A stretch of DNA of 64,000 nucleotides, taken from NCBI GenBank assembly GCA_963843685.1, contig CAWJLO010000006.1, positions 172,738 to 236,737 of the forward strand. Reading direction: 5' to 3'. This DNA comes from DASQHL01 sp963843685 (GTDB lineage Bacteria > Chloroflexota > Dehalococcoidia > DSTF01 > JACRBR01). Every line of letters begins with the position of its first letter. The first letter of the stretch is position 1. Below the pieces are notes generated by a model. It saw only the letters and a list, made by a program, of their open reading frames with translations, was not told the DNA's origin and searched no databases. Below are positions 9,424-18,230 of this stretch, one piece after another. Both the position numbers and the translations under genes were made by a program.

Positions 9424-9900
9424 ATGAGCATCCTGGACATCGTCTACTACAGCGTCGTCGTGGGCGCCGCGCTCGTCGCCACCGTGGCGCTCCTTGCCCA
9501 GTACTTCCGCGGTACGTTCTACGAGCACCTTGTCGTTTCGTATCGACGCGTCGCTTGGCCGGAGCGCCGACGCACGATCCGATCGCCGCACGTGGCCACG
9601 CGCAGACCCGGGGGCTTAGCCTCATTACAGCGTGGCGTAGCGACTCGGTCTGTCGGCTCGACGGGCTCGTCTCGTGCCTCCGGATCTCGCGGACCGCTGA
9701 TGAACGGGCGTGCTCGCGCGATCGCTACTTCCGCTGCCAAGCCCGCCGAACCCATCAATCTCGCCGGCAGTGCGACCGTGGCGGAACGCCCGAACGCGCC
9801 GACGATGCGTCTGCCGAGCGACGGAGAGCAGCCGGAAATCGTCAAGAGGATCATCGCGCGCGCCTGGACACGTACCGTTCAAACCATCGCCGGAACGTGA
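9424..9900 (+). CDS. small single-pass membrane protein, unknown function
   Basis: A 158-residue frame starting at an ATG 7-8 nt after AAGGAGGTCGGCC, one of the strongest ribosome-binding sites in the window. Residues 6-28 (IVYYSVVVGAALVATVALLA) form a clear transmembrane helix, followed by a basic stretch and a low-complexity tail. The N-terminal 45 residues look genuine. The remaining tail has shadow-like composition, so a frameshifted longer or shorter product is possible. No family is recognised. Confidence 0.5.
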   Translation: MSILDIVYYSVVVGAALVATVALLAQYFRGTFYEHLVVSYRRVAWPERRRTIRSPHVATRRPGGLASLQRGVATRSVGSTGSSRASGSRGPLMNGRARAIATSAAKPAEPINLAGSATVAERPNAPTMRLPSDGEQPEIVKRIIARAWTRTVQTIAGT

Positions 9901-10443
9901 CTCGGTCATGCGAGAATACCTGTTTCGCCGGTCTGACCCTGTTTGGTCCGGCGGCCAGAAGCTTCCCCTCGGAGGCCACGCGGCGCTCCTTCCCTGGCCC
10001 TTGTTTGCTAGACGGGGATCACTACGGCGAACGAGGAGCAGGGCACTCGCCTCACACACCAGATCTGCCCAGGTCAGTCCTTGCGGTGGAGAGGATCGAC
10101 GCAGCGCAGGCAACCAACTGTGCCTTCCTTCAAGCTACGGGCGAGAGTTATGTGATTGTGACCATCCAGTCGCGCGCCACGAGGCTCGCTCTCGCGTGGG
10201 ATCTGCCAAGCGCACGGAGTCATCGTTCAGGCGGATCGGTCTGCGTCGCAGTCTTGCATCTGGCCTGCGCTTCACAACCAGGCGCCAGCGGGCCCACATA
10301 AACGATGACCCGAAGTAACCGATCAATACGTCGCCAATCCCGGGCATCGTAAGCGGCTCGATCGCTCCCTGAACGTCGATTTAGCGCGGAACATCATCCG
10401 TCCACGCCGCAATCTGGTTGACAGTGGATGAAGCGCGGCTACC
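9901..10443. other. 543-bp intergenic stretch
   Basis: Several overlapping frames exist but none has a ribosome-binding site, a recognisable domain or gene-like composition. This is likely a decayed or regulatory region at the left edge of the signalling block. Confidence 0.4.
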
Positions 10444-11223
10444 ATGGATCGGAGAGGCTCACACGAATGGAGTGCGCAAGAGATGGCCGTGCGTTGGGGA
10501 CTGGACAATCCGGCGAGGGTGCTTCTGGCGATTGATGATCCGATCCTGACCGAGGTGGTCAGGCTGGCGCTGCTCCATGGGACGCCGATTGTCACACGCG
10601 TTGCGAACGTCGAAGATCCGGAGGCTGACGTGCGCGAGTGGCGGCCTCATCTCGCCCTCGTGGAGATGGATGGAGAGAGTCATCGGGGCTTGGATTGGCT
10701 CGGCCATTCGGAAACGAATGGCCAGCGCATTCCCGTAGTGGCACTGACGCGCCGGGGTGACCTCAGCACAAAGCTTGCGGCGTTCGAACGTGGCGTTGAC
10801 GACATCCTCACCGTCCCTTTCTCTCCAGAGGAACTCGTCGCGAGGTCGCTGGCAGTGATGCGCCGCAGCTATCAAGACGGAGGGGCGGTCACGTTCAATC
10901 CCACGCTTAGGGTCGGCGAATTGGAGATTGACATGCTAAACCGCTGTGTCCGGATCGGAGGCAAAGAGCTGCACCTGACATCACTGGAGCAGAGCCTGCT
11001 GTATCTGCTGGCGGCCAACGTCGGGCGGATCTTGACGCGCGATGAGATCGTCGATCACCTGTGGGGAACAGACTACGCAGCGGAGAGCAACGTCGTCGAC
11101 CGCCACATCCGCAGCTTACGTGCCAAACTGAAGAACGGCTGGCGACGCCCTCGGTACATTGCCACCGTCGCAGGCAAGGGATACCGATTCATCGCCACCA
11201 CGCCGGAAGCGGCGCCGCGCTAG
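10444..11223 (+). CDS. OmpR-family response regulator with atypical receiver
   Basis: A 259-residue protein: an N-terminal receiver-like domain (about 24-135) and a C-terminal winged helix (about 155-250) of the OmpR/PhoB type (ILTRDEIVDHLWG, VDRHIRSLRAKL, IATVAGKGYRF). The receiver keeps the acidic pair (AIDDP), but the phosphoacceptor position is Glu (HLALVEMDG, where LVLLD is usual). The conserved Lys before Pro-Phe is Val (LTVPFS). It may therefore act without phosphorylation. It starts at ATG 10444; ATG 10483 is an alternative. No kinase is directly adjacent. Confidence 0.88.
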   Translation: MDRRGSHEWSAQEMAVRWGLDNPARVLLAIDDPILTEVVRLALLHGTPIVTRVANVEDPEADVREWRPHLALVEMDGESHRGLDWLGHSETNGQRIPVVALTRRGDLSTKLAAFERGVDDILTVPFSPEELVARSLAVMRRSYQDGGAVTFNPTLRVGELEIDMLNRCVRIGGKELHLTSLEQSLLYLLAANVGRILTRDEIVDHLWGTDYAAESNVVDRHIRSLRAKLKNGWRRPRYIATVAGKGYRFIATTPEAAPR

Positions 11224-11541
11224 GTTCGTCCTAACGACGGATCAGGCGGGGCGGGTGCTCCGCAGCGGCTCTCTTCGATCCCCGCCGGGTCGTCGCGATG
11301 GCGGACGGGAACCCGCCACGTCTCCCCAGCCTTGCTCCACACGAGGCGCCTGCTGCGCGGGCGCAAGCTGGCGGGATCCTTGTTTCACGTTTGTGATCGG
11401 GTTGACCTCTGTCTGTGACGCTCGCGTCGTGCGGCGCCGCCGTGCCGTATCCGAAACTCTTGACAGCCGATACGTGCCGCAGCTGACACCCCGCCACCCA
11501 CCGACAGCGGCAGCAATGCGTACCGGTCCTAGGCAGCGCGT
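11224..11541. other. intergenic upstream of leader element
   Basis: 318 bp without a gene. It contains a TTGACA word near 11459 without a convincing -10 at standard spacing. The mRNA leader described next presumably starts here. Confidence 0.35.
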
Positions 11542-11597
11542 GGAGGCACGGGTAGATGAGCCTTTCCCCGTTCAAAGCCCGTCTCCTTCGTGCCTCC
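11542..11597 (+). promoter_or_regulatory. SD-sequestering hairpin, copy 1 of a leader element
   Basis: GGAGGCACG (11542-11550) pairs perfectly with CGTGCCTCC (11589-11597), extendable by two G-U pairs. The 5' arm contains the Shine-Dalgarno GGAGG of the short ORF at 11556; the start codon lies in the loop and the 3' arm lies inside the ORF. A short inner stem CTTT/AAAG (11562-11577) is possible. The element is homologous to 26418-26477: GGAGGCACG, AGATGA, CCTTTC, TTCAAAG and CGTGCCTCC are shared in the same order. Confidence 0.65.
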
Positions 11598-11702
11598 ACC
11601 GCGCCATTCGAGGATTCGCCTGAGGCGCGCGACGGCGCTGCGAAGAGATCGTGGGGCGCCACAACCCAGCGCACCGGAGGGAGCCGCGTTGAAGCTATCT
11701 AA
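11556..11702 (+). CDS. 48-codon leader ORF overlapping the DUF3494 gene
   Basis: ATG at 11556, nine nt after GGAGG. The product begins MSLSPFKARLLRAS and ends with TAA at 11700-11702, which lies 14 nt past the TTG start of the downstream gene. That arrangement allows translational coupling. The first residues match the leader ORF at 26432 (MNLSPPFK), although the downstream genes are unrelated. No known domain is present. The ORF is probably a cis-acting leader peptide rather than a functional protein; translation is not demonstrated. Confidence 0.55.
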   Translation: MSLSPFKARLLRASTAPFEDSPEARDGAAKRSWGATTQRTGGSRVEAI

Positions 11703-12720
11703 CCGAATCAAACGGACAGTCTTCGTAGGACTCGCCGGAGCGGCGGTATGCCTTGCCAGCTCCTACCCTGCCGATGCGGCGACCGCGCCATCGCTGGGCG
11801 CGGCTCAGAGCTTCGCCGTCCTGGCGGGCACGACCGTGACCAACACGGGGCCGACCAGCATCACGGGAGACCTCGGTGTCAGCCCCGGTTCCGCGATCAG
11901 CGGCCTGGGCAGCATCACGCTCGCGGGAGCAACACATGCGGGCGATGCGGTGGCACTTCAGGCCCAGAATGACGTCATCACCGCGTACGATGCTCTGGCC
12001 GGAGCGCCGTGTACACAGTCGTTCACCGGCACTGCGGTGCAGGTAGGTGGACAGACACTCGCGCCGGGCGTCTATTGTTACTCGTCCTCGGCTCAGTTGA
12101 CCGGAACGCTCACGCTGAACGGAAACGGAGTCTTCATTTTCCAGATTGCGAGTACGCTCACGACGGCCAGCGGCTCCAGGGTGGCGTTAACGGGCGGCGC
12201 GCAGGCCTGCAACGTATTCTGGCAGATCGGCAGCTCCGCCGATCTCTTTTCAAGTACAACGTTCGTGGGTAACATCCTTGCCCTCACGAGCATCAACCTT
12301 CAGAACAGCACGACCGTGTCTGGTCGAGCACTCGCGCGAAATGGCGCCGTGACGATGGATACCAACACGATTGCGCGCTCGACCTGCGCGATCGTCGCGC
12401 CACCTGTCGCATCGGCTACGAGTGCCGCGGCAAGTTCGCCGACCACGGGACCGGCCAGCCCGACCTCGACCGCGGGACCGGCCAGCCCGACCTCGACCGC
12501 GTCCGCCGGCCTGGTGCCGCCCGCCGCCGCGCTGCCGCCTGCCTCGCAGATGCCGCCCGTGGCCGTGGTGCCACCCACGTTGTTGGTCACGCCGCCGAAT
12601 ACGGGTGGCGGTCCATCGCAAGGGGGAACCTCCGTCTGGCTTCTGGTGCTCGTCGCCTCCGCAGTTGCCAGTCTTTCAATGGGGCTCGCGATCCGAAGGC
12701 GCCCCGGCGTTGCGCGGTAG
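11689..12720 (+). CDS. DUF3494 (ice-binding-like) secreted/surface protein
   Basis: A 343-residue protein from a TTG start, with GGAGGG seven nt upstream. Residues 1-30 are a signal peptide (KLSNRIKRTV, hydrophobic core, cleavage near ADAATA). Residues 35-245 are a DUF3494 beta-solenoid: LGAAQSFAVLAGTTVTNTG, ITGDLGVSPG, GTLTLNGNGVFIFQI, VFWQIGSSA. DUF3494 is found in ice-binding and adhesion proteins. A Pro/Ala/Ser/Thr-rich stalk and a C-terminal hydrophobic helix (WLLVLVASAVASLSMGLAI) followed by RRR suggest cell-surface anchoring. It overlaps the leader ORF by 14 nt. Confidence 0.85.
   Translation: MKLSNRIKRTVFVGLAGAAVCLASSYPADAATAPSLGAAQSFAVLAGTTVTNTGPTSITGDLGVSPGSAISGLGSITLAGATHAGDAVALQAQNDVITAYDALAGAPCTQSFTGTAVQVGGQTLAPGVYCYSSSAQLTGTLTLNGNGVFIFQIASTLTTASGSRVALTGGAQACNVFWQIGSSADLFSSTTFVGNILALTSINLQNSTTVSGRALARNGAVTMDTNTIARSTCAIVAPPVASATSAAASSPTTGPASPTSTAGPASPTSTASAGLVPPAAALPPASQMPPVAVVPPTLLVTPPNTGGGPSQGGTSVWLLVLVASAVASLSMGLAIRRRPGVAR
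12447..12500 (+). repeat. 27-bp direct repeat x2 inside the DUF3494 gene
   Basis: Two perfect tandem 27-bp units (12447-12473, 12474-12500) encode GPASPTSTA twice in the stalk region. This kind of tract can vary in copy number by slippage. Confidence 0.85.
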
Positions 12721-12939
12721 GTGCCGATCGGTTCTACGAAACGACGTTGGACGTGCGGGCTCCCGGTAGCGCAACGCACCGCGCCCATGTCGCAACCGCT
12801 CGCTCGAGGTGCGCAAAGACCCGGGGGCTGACGGGGCATCGCACCCCGCGCGGCCGGACACCGACCCTGGTGCCGGGGGCGGTGATGGTCCTGCAACCCC
12901 GACGATTGGCATGACCCGCATCCGAAAGCGAGACACTCA

Positions 12940-14341
12940 GTGAAGACCGCGATCCCAGCCTCCTTCAGCGAAGCCTTCGCGACAGACGCCGGCGAGAATC
13001 ATGCGCTGAGCCCCGTTTTCGTGGCTCAGCCGCGAACAGTCGCCGAGACCGGCCTGGCGTTCTCGACGATCGTGGACCTCGTTGTGAAATCGATCCACTT
13101 CGGCGGCCGGCCGGAGGCCCGTCAGATCGCGGCTCAGCTCGCGCTCAGCTTTTCAGTCGTCGATGAGGCGCTGGAGTTCCTCAAGCGCGAACAGCTTGTG
13201 GCGATCATGGGCAGCACTGGTCTGGGTGAGGAACTCTTCCAGTACGCGCTCTCCTCCCGGGGCGTGGAGAAAGCGGAGGAGGCGCTGGCGCGCAACCAGT
13301 ACGTGGGACCGGCGCCCGTGCCTTTCGAGGTCTACCCTGACATCTTGAGGCAGCAGTCGATCGGCTCAATCCTGGTGTCAGCACAGTCTGTTGAGGAGGC
13401 GCTCTCAGACCTCGTGCTCGATGACGGGCTTGCGGACGCTCTCGGACCGGCGATCAACTCCGGCCGCTCGATGCTTCTGTACGGCGGCTCCGGGAACGGC
13501 AAGAGCACCATCACCGCCGCGATCGGCCGCATGCTGCCCGGGCAGGTACTGATCCCTTACGCCGTCGACCTGAACGGCACCATCATTAAGGTCTTCGACC
13601 CGCGCGTGCACGAGGAGATCGCTCCAGAAACGCCGTCGACGGAGCGGCGCGCGTCGAACGCGGATCACATCAGTACGGAGCGGAGACGCGACCAGCGCTG
13701 GGTCGTCGCTCGAAGGCCCATGATTACGGCCGGCGGTGAGCTGACCCTGAGCGAGCTGGAGCTGCGCTACTCATCTCAGTCGCACTTCTACAGCGCACCG
13801 CTGCAATGGAAGGCGAACGGCGGCATCCTGATTGTCGACGACTTCGGGCGCCAGGCGATCCAGCCCAAGCAGTTGCTGAACCGCTGGATCGTGCCGATGG
13901 AGCAGCGGGTGGACCACCTCTCGTTACTCACCGGCGATACTGTGAATGTGCCGTTCGACGTACTCCTGATCTTCTCCACGAACCTCGACCCAGTCTGAAC
14001 TCGGCGATGAGGCGTTCTTCCGGCGCATCCGGCACAAGATCGAGATCCCCGCTCCGAGCCGCGCGCAGTTTCTCGAGATCCTCGCCCGCGACTGCCAGCG
14101 ACGCGACATCCCGCTCGAGGACGACGCTGCGCTCTATCTCCTGGACACGTACTACGACCAATCCGGCCGCGAGCTGAAGGGCTGCCACCCGCGCGACATC
14201 GTGGACCTCTTGGTAGACATTTGCGCCTACCACGGCGAGCCGCCAGCGTTCAACCGCCATCGCCTCGACGCCGCCTGCAACGCCTACTTCGTGACCCCAG
14301 GTGCCGGAACACCGGACGGCGCCACCCGTATGGGGGACTGA
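12940..14341 (+). pseudogene. AAA+ ATPase with N-terminal winged helix, interrupted by a +1 frameshift
   Basis: Frame 1 runs from a GTG at 12940 to a TGA at 13996-13998 (352 residues). Homology continues immediately in the +1 frame (ELGDEAFFRRIRHKIEIP and on) to a TGA at 14339-14341, giving about 466 residues in total. Residues 40-115 look like a winged helix (IAAQLALSFSVVDEALEFLKRE). Walker A is GGSGNGKST (182-190) and Walker B is GGILIVDDFG (294-303); the Arg-rich sensor region lies beyond the shift. The junction is GTC TGA A, so +1 slippage would give DPVELGDE. It could be a sequence error, a recent mutation or programmed frameshifting. It lies near the CpaE-like gene, so a pilus or secretion role is possible. 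Confidence 0.7.
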
Positions 14342-15097
14342 GGGCGCGGGCAGCCCATTGTGAGCCCATTAGCGCATGCTCGACGGCCGATCACGTGGTC
14401 ATCGGTCCAGGGCCGAGTTTGGGAAGCATCGAACCAGCTATTCCGAGAGTGGCAGGACGGCAATCAGGACGATGGTGTGCGCGCCGGACATGCAATGGCC
14501 ACCGGACGAAGTCCCGCGGACCGCTTCCGACGACGACGGTGCCCACAACCCCGCGGCCGCCTGTCGACCACTCAAGTCCATCCACCGTTGGTGTTGAACG
14601 ATCGGTCCGTGGGGCGTCGGCGGCTACTGAACCCTCAGATCCCCGTCGACCGCCATTGGCTCCAGCACCCCGCGCGCGAACTCCAGGGCGTCCCGCGTAG
14701 ATCAACTTCGGCGTGCCACACTCGTCGATGGCGTGATCAGCGCGCCGCGGACGGCAGTCGACGATCGCGACGCTCGATTGAGACCTCAAGGTGATGCAGC
14801 TGTGTCGCAGCAACTATCGGCTATTCGTCGACGGCTGACGATCATCTCAGTGCGAGGTGGTGCCGCGCTTGGGACGTCGGGCCACGCGCTAGCCATCCGT
14901 TCCGGTTGGTTGATTAACTCGTCGGCACACAGTACGCTGTAATCACTCATCCTCCTCCGCGGTTCTCCTGTTCGATACGGGCTGTCCGCCGCACACGACG
15001 ACTCCAACGGCCGAGGTCGCGACACTTGTCTGGTTACGCCGGAATCCCATGTCTGTGGCCGGCGCCCACCAGCCAGCGGTCAGGAAGTCCAAACCCC
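14342..15097. other. 756-bp intergenic stretch
   Basis: No frame on either strand shows a domain, gene-like composition and a ribosome-binding site together. The convincing signal resumes at the cold-shock gene. Confidence 0.4.
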
Positions 15098-15298
15098 ATG
15101 CCAACGGGAGAGATCACGCGCTTAGCGCGAGATGACGAATACGGGTTCATACGACCGGCCGGGGCGGAGGACGATCTCTTCTTTCACATTTCGGGACTCC
15201 ACAATCTCGCCTTCGACCAGTTGCGCGAAGGCCAACTGGTCGAGTTCGAGATCAACCCCCGAGGGACGCGCGCCATCAACATTCGTGCGCCCAGGTGA
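15098..15298 (+). CDS. cold-shock-domain protein
   Basis: A 66-residue protein starting MPTGEITRLARDDEYGFIRP. RNP1-like YGFIRP and RNP2-like DLFFHIS match the CspA fold that binds single-stranded RNA/DNA. Position 2 of the usual KGF(G/I)FI core differs: acidic residues (ARDDEYGF) replace the usual lysine, an uncommon variation. An upstream in-frame ATG at 15026 adds residues unlike the family, so 15098 is used. It converges on the CpaE-like gene. Confidence 0.85.
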   Translation: MPTGEITRLARDDEYGFIRPAGAEDDLFFHISGLHNLAFDQLREGQLVEFEINPRGTRAINIRAPR

Positions 15299-15364
15299 CG
15301 GCGCGCTCCCTCCGGCACGATGCCAGAGAACTGCGCCCGCCAGCGGCACGTGACGGAATACGGC

Positions 15365-16660
15365 CTAGGCGTCTTGGGTGAACTGCCCGGCTCCGGCGCC
15401 CCGCGACGAGGCTGCGGATGCGCTGCTACCGTTGTGAGTTCCTCCCACGAGCGGCGCACCGCGTCCGCCCGGGACCGAGCGGCCGAGGAACCTGTCCACA
15501 AACCCTCGCTTCTCCTGCGTCGTGCCCGTCAACGCGTGAGCGAGGTCGATGATTGAGCGCGACACGCGCGCGTATGGCTTGGCGATCACAATCGGCTGCC
15601 CGAGCTGTGTGGTGCGGGACACGTTCAGATCGTAAGGGATGCGCCAAAACACCTCAGATTCGAGAGCGCGCGAGACGTCTTCCTCGCCCAGGCTGTTGCT
15701 GGCGGTGGAGTGGTTGATGATGAGTTTGACCTTGTCTCCCGAGACGTTGGCCGCGCGAAGCAGTTCCAGCGCAAGCGCCGTGTCCTTGACGCTGGCGATA
15801 TCCATGCTCGTCACCAGCAAGATCAGGTCCGCCACCTCTAGCGTCGCGGCGATCAGCTCGTTGAACGTACCGGGTGTGTCGATGACGACGTAGTCGTGCG
15901 TCTGCGCCAACAACTCGACGATCTTCTCGATGTAGTCCGGCGTCATGTTCCGCCACTCCGTCGGGTGCAGCGGCGCGGGCAGTATCGAGACGCCGCTGTA
16001 GTGCTGGACCAAGTAGTCTCGGATCTTGTCCCGATCCAACTCCTCGATGTGGCGTGCGACGTCGGCGATGCTCGCCTCCACGGCGATGTCCATCATGATG
16101 GCCACGTCGCCGAAGCGCGTGTCCATATCGACGAGGCAAACGCCGGCACCGGTGATGTTGGCCAGCGTCGCCGCCAGATTGGTCGAGATGGTGGTCTTGC
16201 CGATGCCGCCCTTCGCCCCGAAGACGGTCAGCACCGTCCCGCGCGTCGTTGCGGACGTGAGACCTGCGGTGCGCATACGCCTGCGCTCTTCCTGCCCCAG
16301 CACGCGATAGACCGCCCGGCTCAATTCCTCCGGTCCCAGTGGCTTGACGATGAAGTCGCGAGCCCCCGCCACCATCGCCCGCCGCACCGACTGCGCGTCG
16401 GCAAGGGACGAATAGACGATGGTCGGCGCGTTCGACGCTGCGTCCGCCAGCTGCTCGATCGTCTGGAGAGCCAGCACGACAGGCTCTTCGACGGACACGA
16501 GGAATGCGTCCGGCTGCCGCTCCCTGGCCACAACAACCGCTTCGACCCCGTAGCCCGCCTCGCCGACGACGTTGAAGTGTGCCATCTGAGCGGCGCGCTT
16601 CGTATCAGCCCGGCTCGCGAGATCCGGATCGATGGTGACGATCTCTGGGTTCCTCGCCAT
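15365..16660 (-). CDS. CpaE/TadZ-like ATPase with pseudo-receiver
   Basis: A 431-residue protein. Residues 1-125 form a receiver-like domain lacking a clear phosphoacceptor Asp but ending FIVKPLGPEELSRAV. Residues 140-390 are a MinD/ParA-type ATPase with deviant Walker A GAKGGIGKTT (148-157), CLVDMDTRFGD and VVIDTPGTF. This order is diagnostic of CpaE/TadZ, which places the Tad/Flp pilus machinery at a pole. No tadA, tadB, tadC or flp gene is within the window, so the partner operon must be elsewhere or lost. The C-terminal 35 residues are Gly/Ser-rich. Confidence 0.85.
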   Translation of the reverse strand: MARNPEIVTIDPDLASRADTKRAAQMAHFNVVGEAGYGVEAVVVARERQPDAFLVSVEEPVVLALQTIEQLADAASNAPTIVYSSLADAQSVRRAMVAGARDFIVKPLGPEELSRAVYRVLGQEERRRMRTAGLTSATTRGTVLTVFGAKGGIGKTTISTNLAATLANITGAGVCLVDMDTRFGDVAIMMDIAVEASIADVARHIEELDRDKIRDYLVQHYSGVSILPAPLHPTEWRNMTPDYIEKIVELLAQTHDYVVIDTPGTFNELIAATLEVADLILLVTSMDIASVKDTALALELLRAANVSGDKVKLIINHSTASNSLGEEDVSRALESEVFWRIPYDLNVSRTTQLGQPIVIAKPYARVSRSIIDLAHALTGTTQEKRGFVDRFLGRSVPGGRGAPLVGGTHNGSSASAASSRGAGAGQFTQDA

Positions 16661-16723
16661 TGCGCTGCGTCTCCTACCTGCGTGTCGTGGCGGGTGGACG
16701 AGTCGTCCACACCGCCTCCAAAC

Positions 16724-17470
16724 CTATGCCGACCGCGACATCGTCGCGCCGGCCTCGGAGCCAAGGGCGCGCTCGCGCGCTGCTCGCAGCAGCACCTCGG
16801 GGTCGCGCCCGTCGATCCCGAAGGTGCTTCCTCCGACGGTGATGCGCGCAGCGCCGCGACCCAGCACTTCTGCGAGCCGTTCACCCAATCGGTCCGTGAT
16901 CCGCTCGCACGCTCGCTCTCGCCCCTCCGAGTGCGCGCCGACCAGTAGGATCCAGATCTCCGCAGCCCCTGAGTCGCCGAGCACGTCGTGCGCTCTGATT
17001 ACGTCGCGCACGGCGGCGATCGCAGCCGTGACGACGGCGTCCCCACCCGGAGTCCCTCGCTGCAAATTGGCTACCTCGGCCACGACGATAGAGAAGGTCA
17101 GGCCCCGGTCTCGGCGGCAGCGTTCGCACTGATACTGGAGTCGGCTGATAAAGCGCCGCCGGCCCCGTACCCAGAGTCGCTCGCCGAAGAGGACGCGCAG
17201 CAGCTCCGATTTCGGCTCTTCCAGCAAGAGCGGGCTCCAGACGGCGACGACGGTGACAGCCGCAACGGCAACTCCGCCGACGAGCAGAAGACCAAGCCCG
17301 GTCTCATGGTTGAAGTCGTCGCGCGTCATGCCGATCCCGGACCACGGAGTGAGCCACACGGCGGCGAAGGCGCCGATCGTGGCGAGCACGAGCACCGATC
17401 CCCGAAGGAGCCAGAGCTTCCGGCTATCGCTTGGTCTTGAAAGTGCTGCTATGGCTAACGCCAGACCCAT
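16724..17470 (-). CDS. membrane protein with degenerate GGDEF domain (I-site retained)
   Basis: About 248 residues from ATG 17470 (an in-frame alternative lies at 17506). Two transmembrane helices (about residues 20-42 and 57-78) are followed by a GGDEF-like fold. The signature is GAAEI where active enzymes have GGDEF, so cyclase activity is not expected. RAHD lies exactly five residues before it, the spacing of the RxxD inhibitory site that binds c-di-GMP. It may be a c-di-GMP receptor. It lies 63 nt from the CpaE-like start on the same strand, suggesting a shared operon. Confidence 0.65.
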   Translation of the reverse strand: MGLALAIAALSRPSDSRKLWLLRGSVLVLATIGAFAAVWLTPWSGIGMTRDDFNHETGLGLLLVGGVAVAAVTVVAVWSPLLLEEPKSELLRVLFGERLWVRGRRRFISRLQYQCERCRRDRGLTFSIVVAEVANLQRGTPGGDAVVTAAIAAVRDVIRAHDVLGDSGAAEIWILLVGAHSEGRERACERITDRLGERLAEVLGRGAARITVGGSTFGIDGRDPEVLLRAARERALGSEAGATMSRSA

Positions 17471-17539
17471 CGTTGTGCTTCCTGATTCGCGTCCGAGGTG
17501 GCCCAATCACCGCGGCCTGACGACCTTGAGAGGGGACGC

Positions 17540-17965
17540 TCATCGCCGGCTATGGCGCGGCTCTTCGTCTGGGTGTACGTGCTCCTTCAGCGGCACCCGG
17601 CTCACAAGCAACGTTGCGGGCATCCCAGGCGACGTTCGGCGCGCAGAAGAGCGCGCCGGCCCTCGCTCGGGCCTGAAGATGGAAGGCTGTCCAAGCCGCA
17701 AGGCGAGTACGGATCCGAGTAAGCCCAACGCAGCAACGAACAACAGGGCTACGCTCGCGGCAGCTCCGTGGTATTCCGGCCCCATTTCGAACATCAATGC
17801 AGGGAAGGTCAGCGAAACCGTCGCTAGGGTGAACACGCAGACAATTGCGGCGATGATCATCGATCGTGGTGTCTTGCGAGCCGCGAGTCGACCGATGGCG
17901 AGCCCGTCGATGTCGAGGGCGTTGACGTGCCGATGAGACAAGCCCCCGTTCCCGGTCTCACACAT
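17540..17965 (-). CDS. small membrane protein, unknown
   Basis: About 141 residues from ATG 17965, preceded by a GGGAAGAGGGGAG-type purine tract. Two hydrophobic helices (SMIIAAIVCVFTLATVSLTF and AAASVALLFVAALGLLGSVL) are followed by a basic C-terminus. The start overlaps the stop of the preceding small gene by 8 nt, indicating an operon. No family is recognised. Confidence 0.5.
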   Translation of the reverse strand: MCETGNGGLSHRHVNALDIDGLAIGRLAARKTPRSMIIAAIVCVFTLATVSLTFPALMFEMGPEYHGAAASVALLFVAALGLLGSVLALRLGQPSIFRPERGPARSSARRTSPGMPATLLVSRVPLKEHVHPDEEPRHSRR

Positions 17966-18230
17966 CTCTGTCTCCCCTCTTCCCTGCAGGCGCGTCGGAG
18001 GCGGCTCCAACCACGGCCGCGTACCAACACTCGCAACCATGCAGGAGGCATCCCACCACAGGCAGTTCCGGCAGAGCGGCGCTGTCATACACCCCCACGA
18101 GACTGGCGCAGGGCAAGCACGGCTGAGGCTCCGCGATCACGGCCACCGCAAACTGCAGATCGCTTCCGTCGAGTGCCCGACGGAACGTGCGGTTGTACGC
18201 GCGAATCTTGGAGAGGGAAGCGCCTGACAT
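17958..18230 (-). CDS. small cysteine-rich conserved hypothetical protein
   Basis: A 90-residue protein from ATG 18230, with AAGGAAGGTGG upstream. It contains PCLPCASLVG in the middle and LPVVGCLLHGCECWY near the end. The terminal pattern LP..GC...GCxCxY recurs in many uncharacterised bacterial proteins and suggests a small zinc- or iron-binding protein. It is the first gene of an apparent operon with the membrane protein. Confidence 0.6.
   Translation of the reverse strand: MSGASLSKIRAYNRTFRRALDGSDLQFAVAVIAEPQPCLPCASLVGVYDSAALPELPVVGCLLHGCECWYAAVVGAASDAPAGKRGDRDV

Noticed and set aside
9555..10318. Overlapping plus-strand frames of about 200-250 codons
   Set aside because: No ribosome-binding site, no recognisable motif and a shadow-like composition.
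12447..12500. CRISPR-like repeat
   Set aside because: Two in-frame tandem units without spacers inside a coding stalk region.
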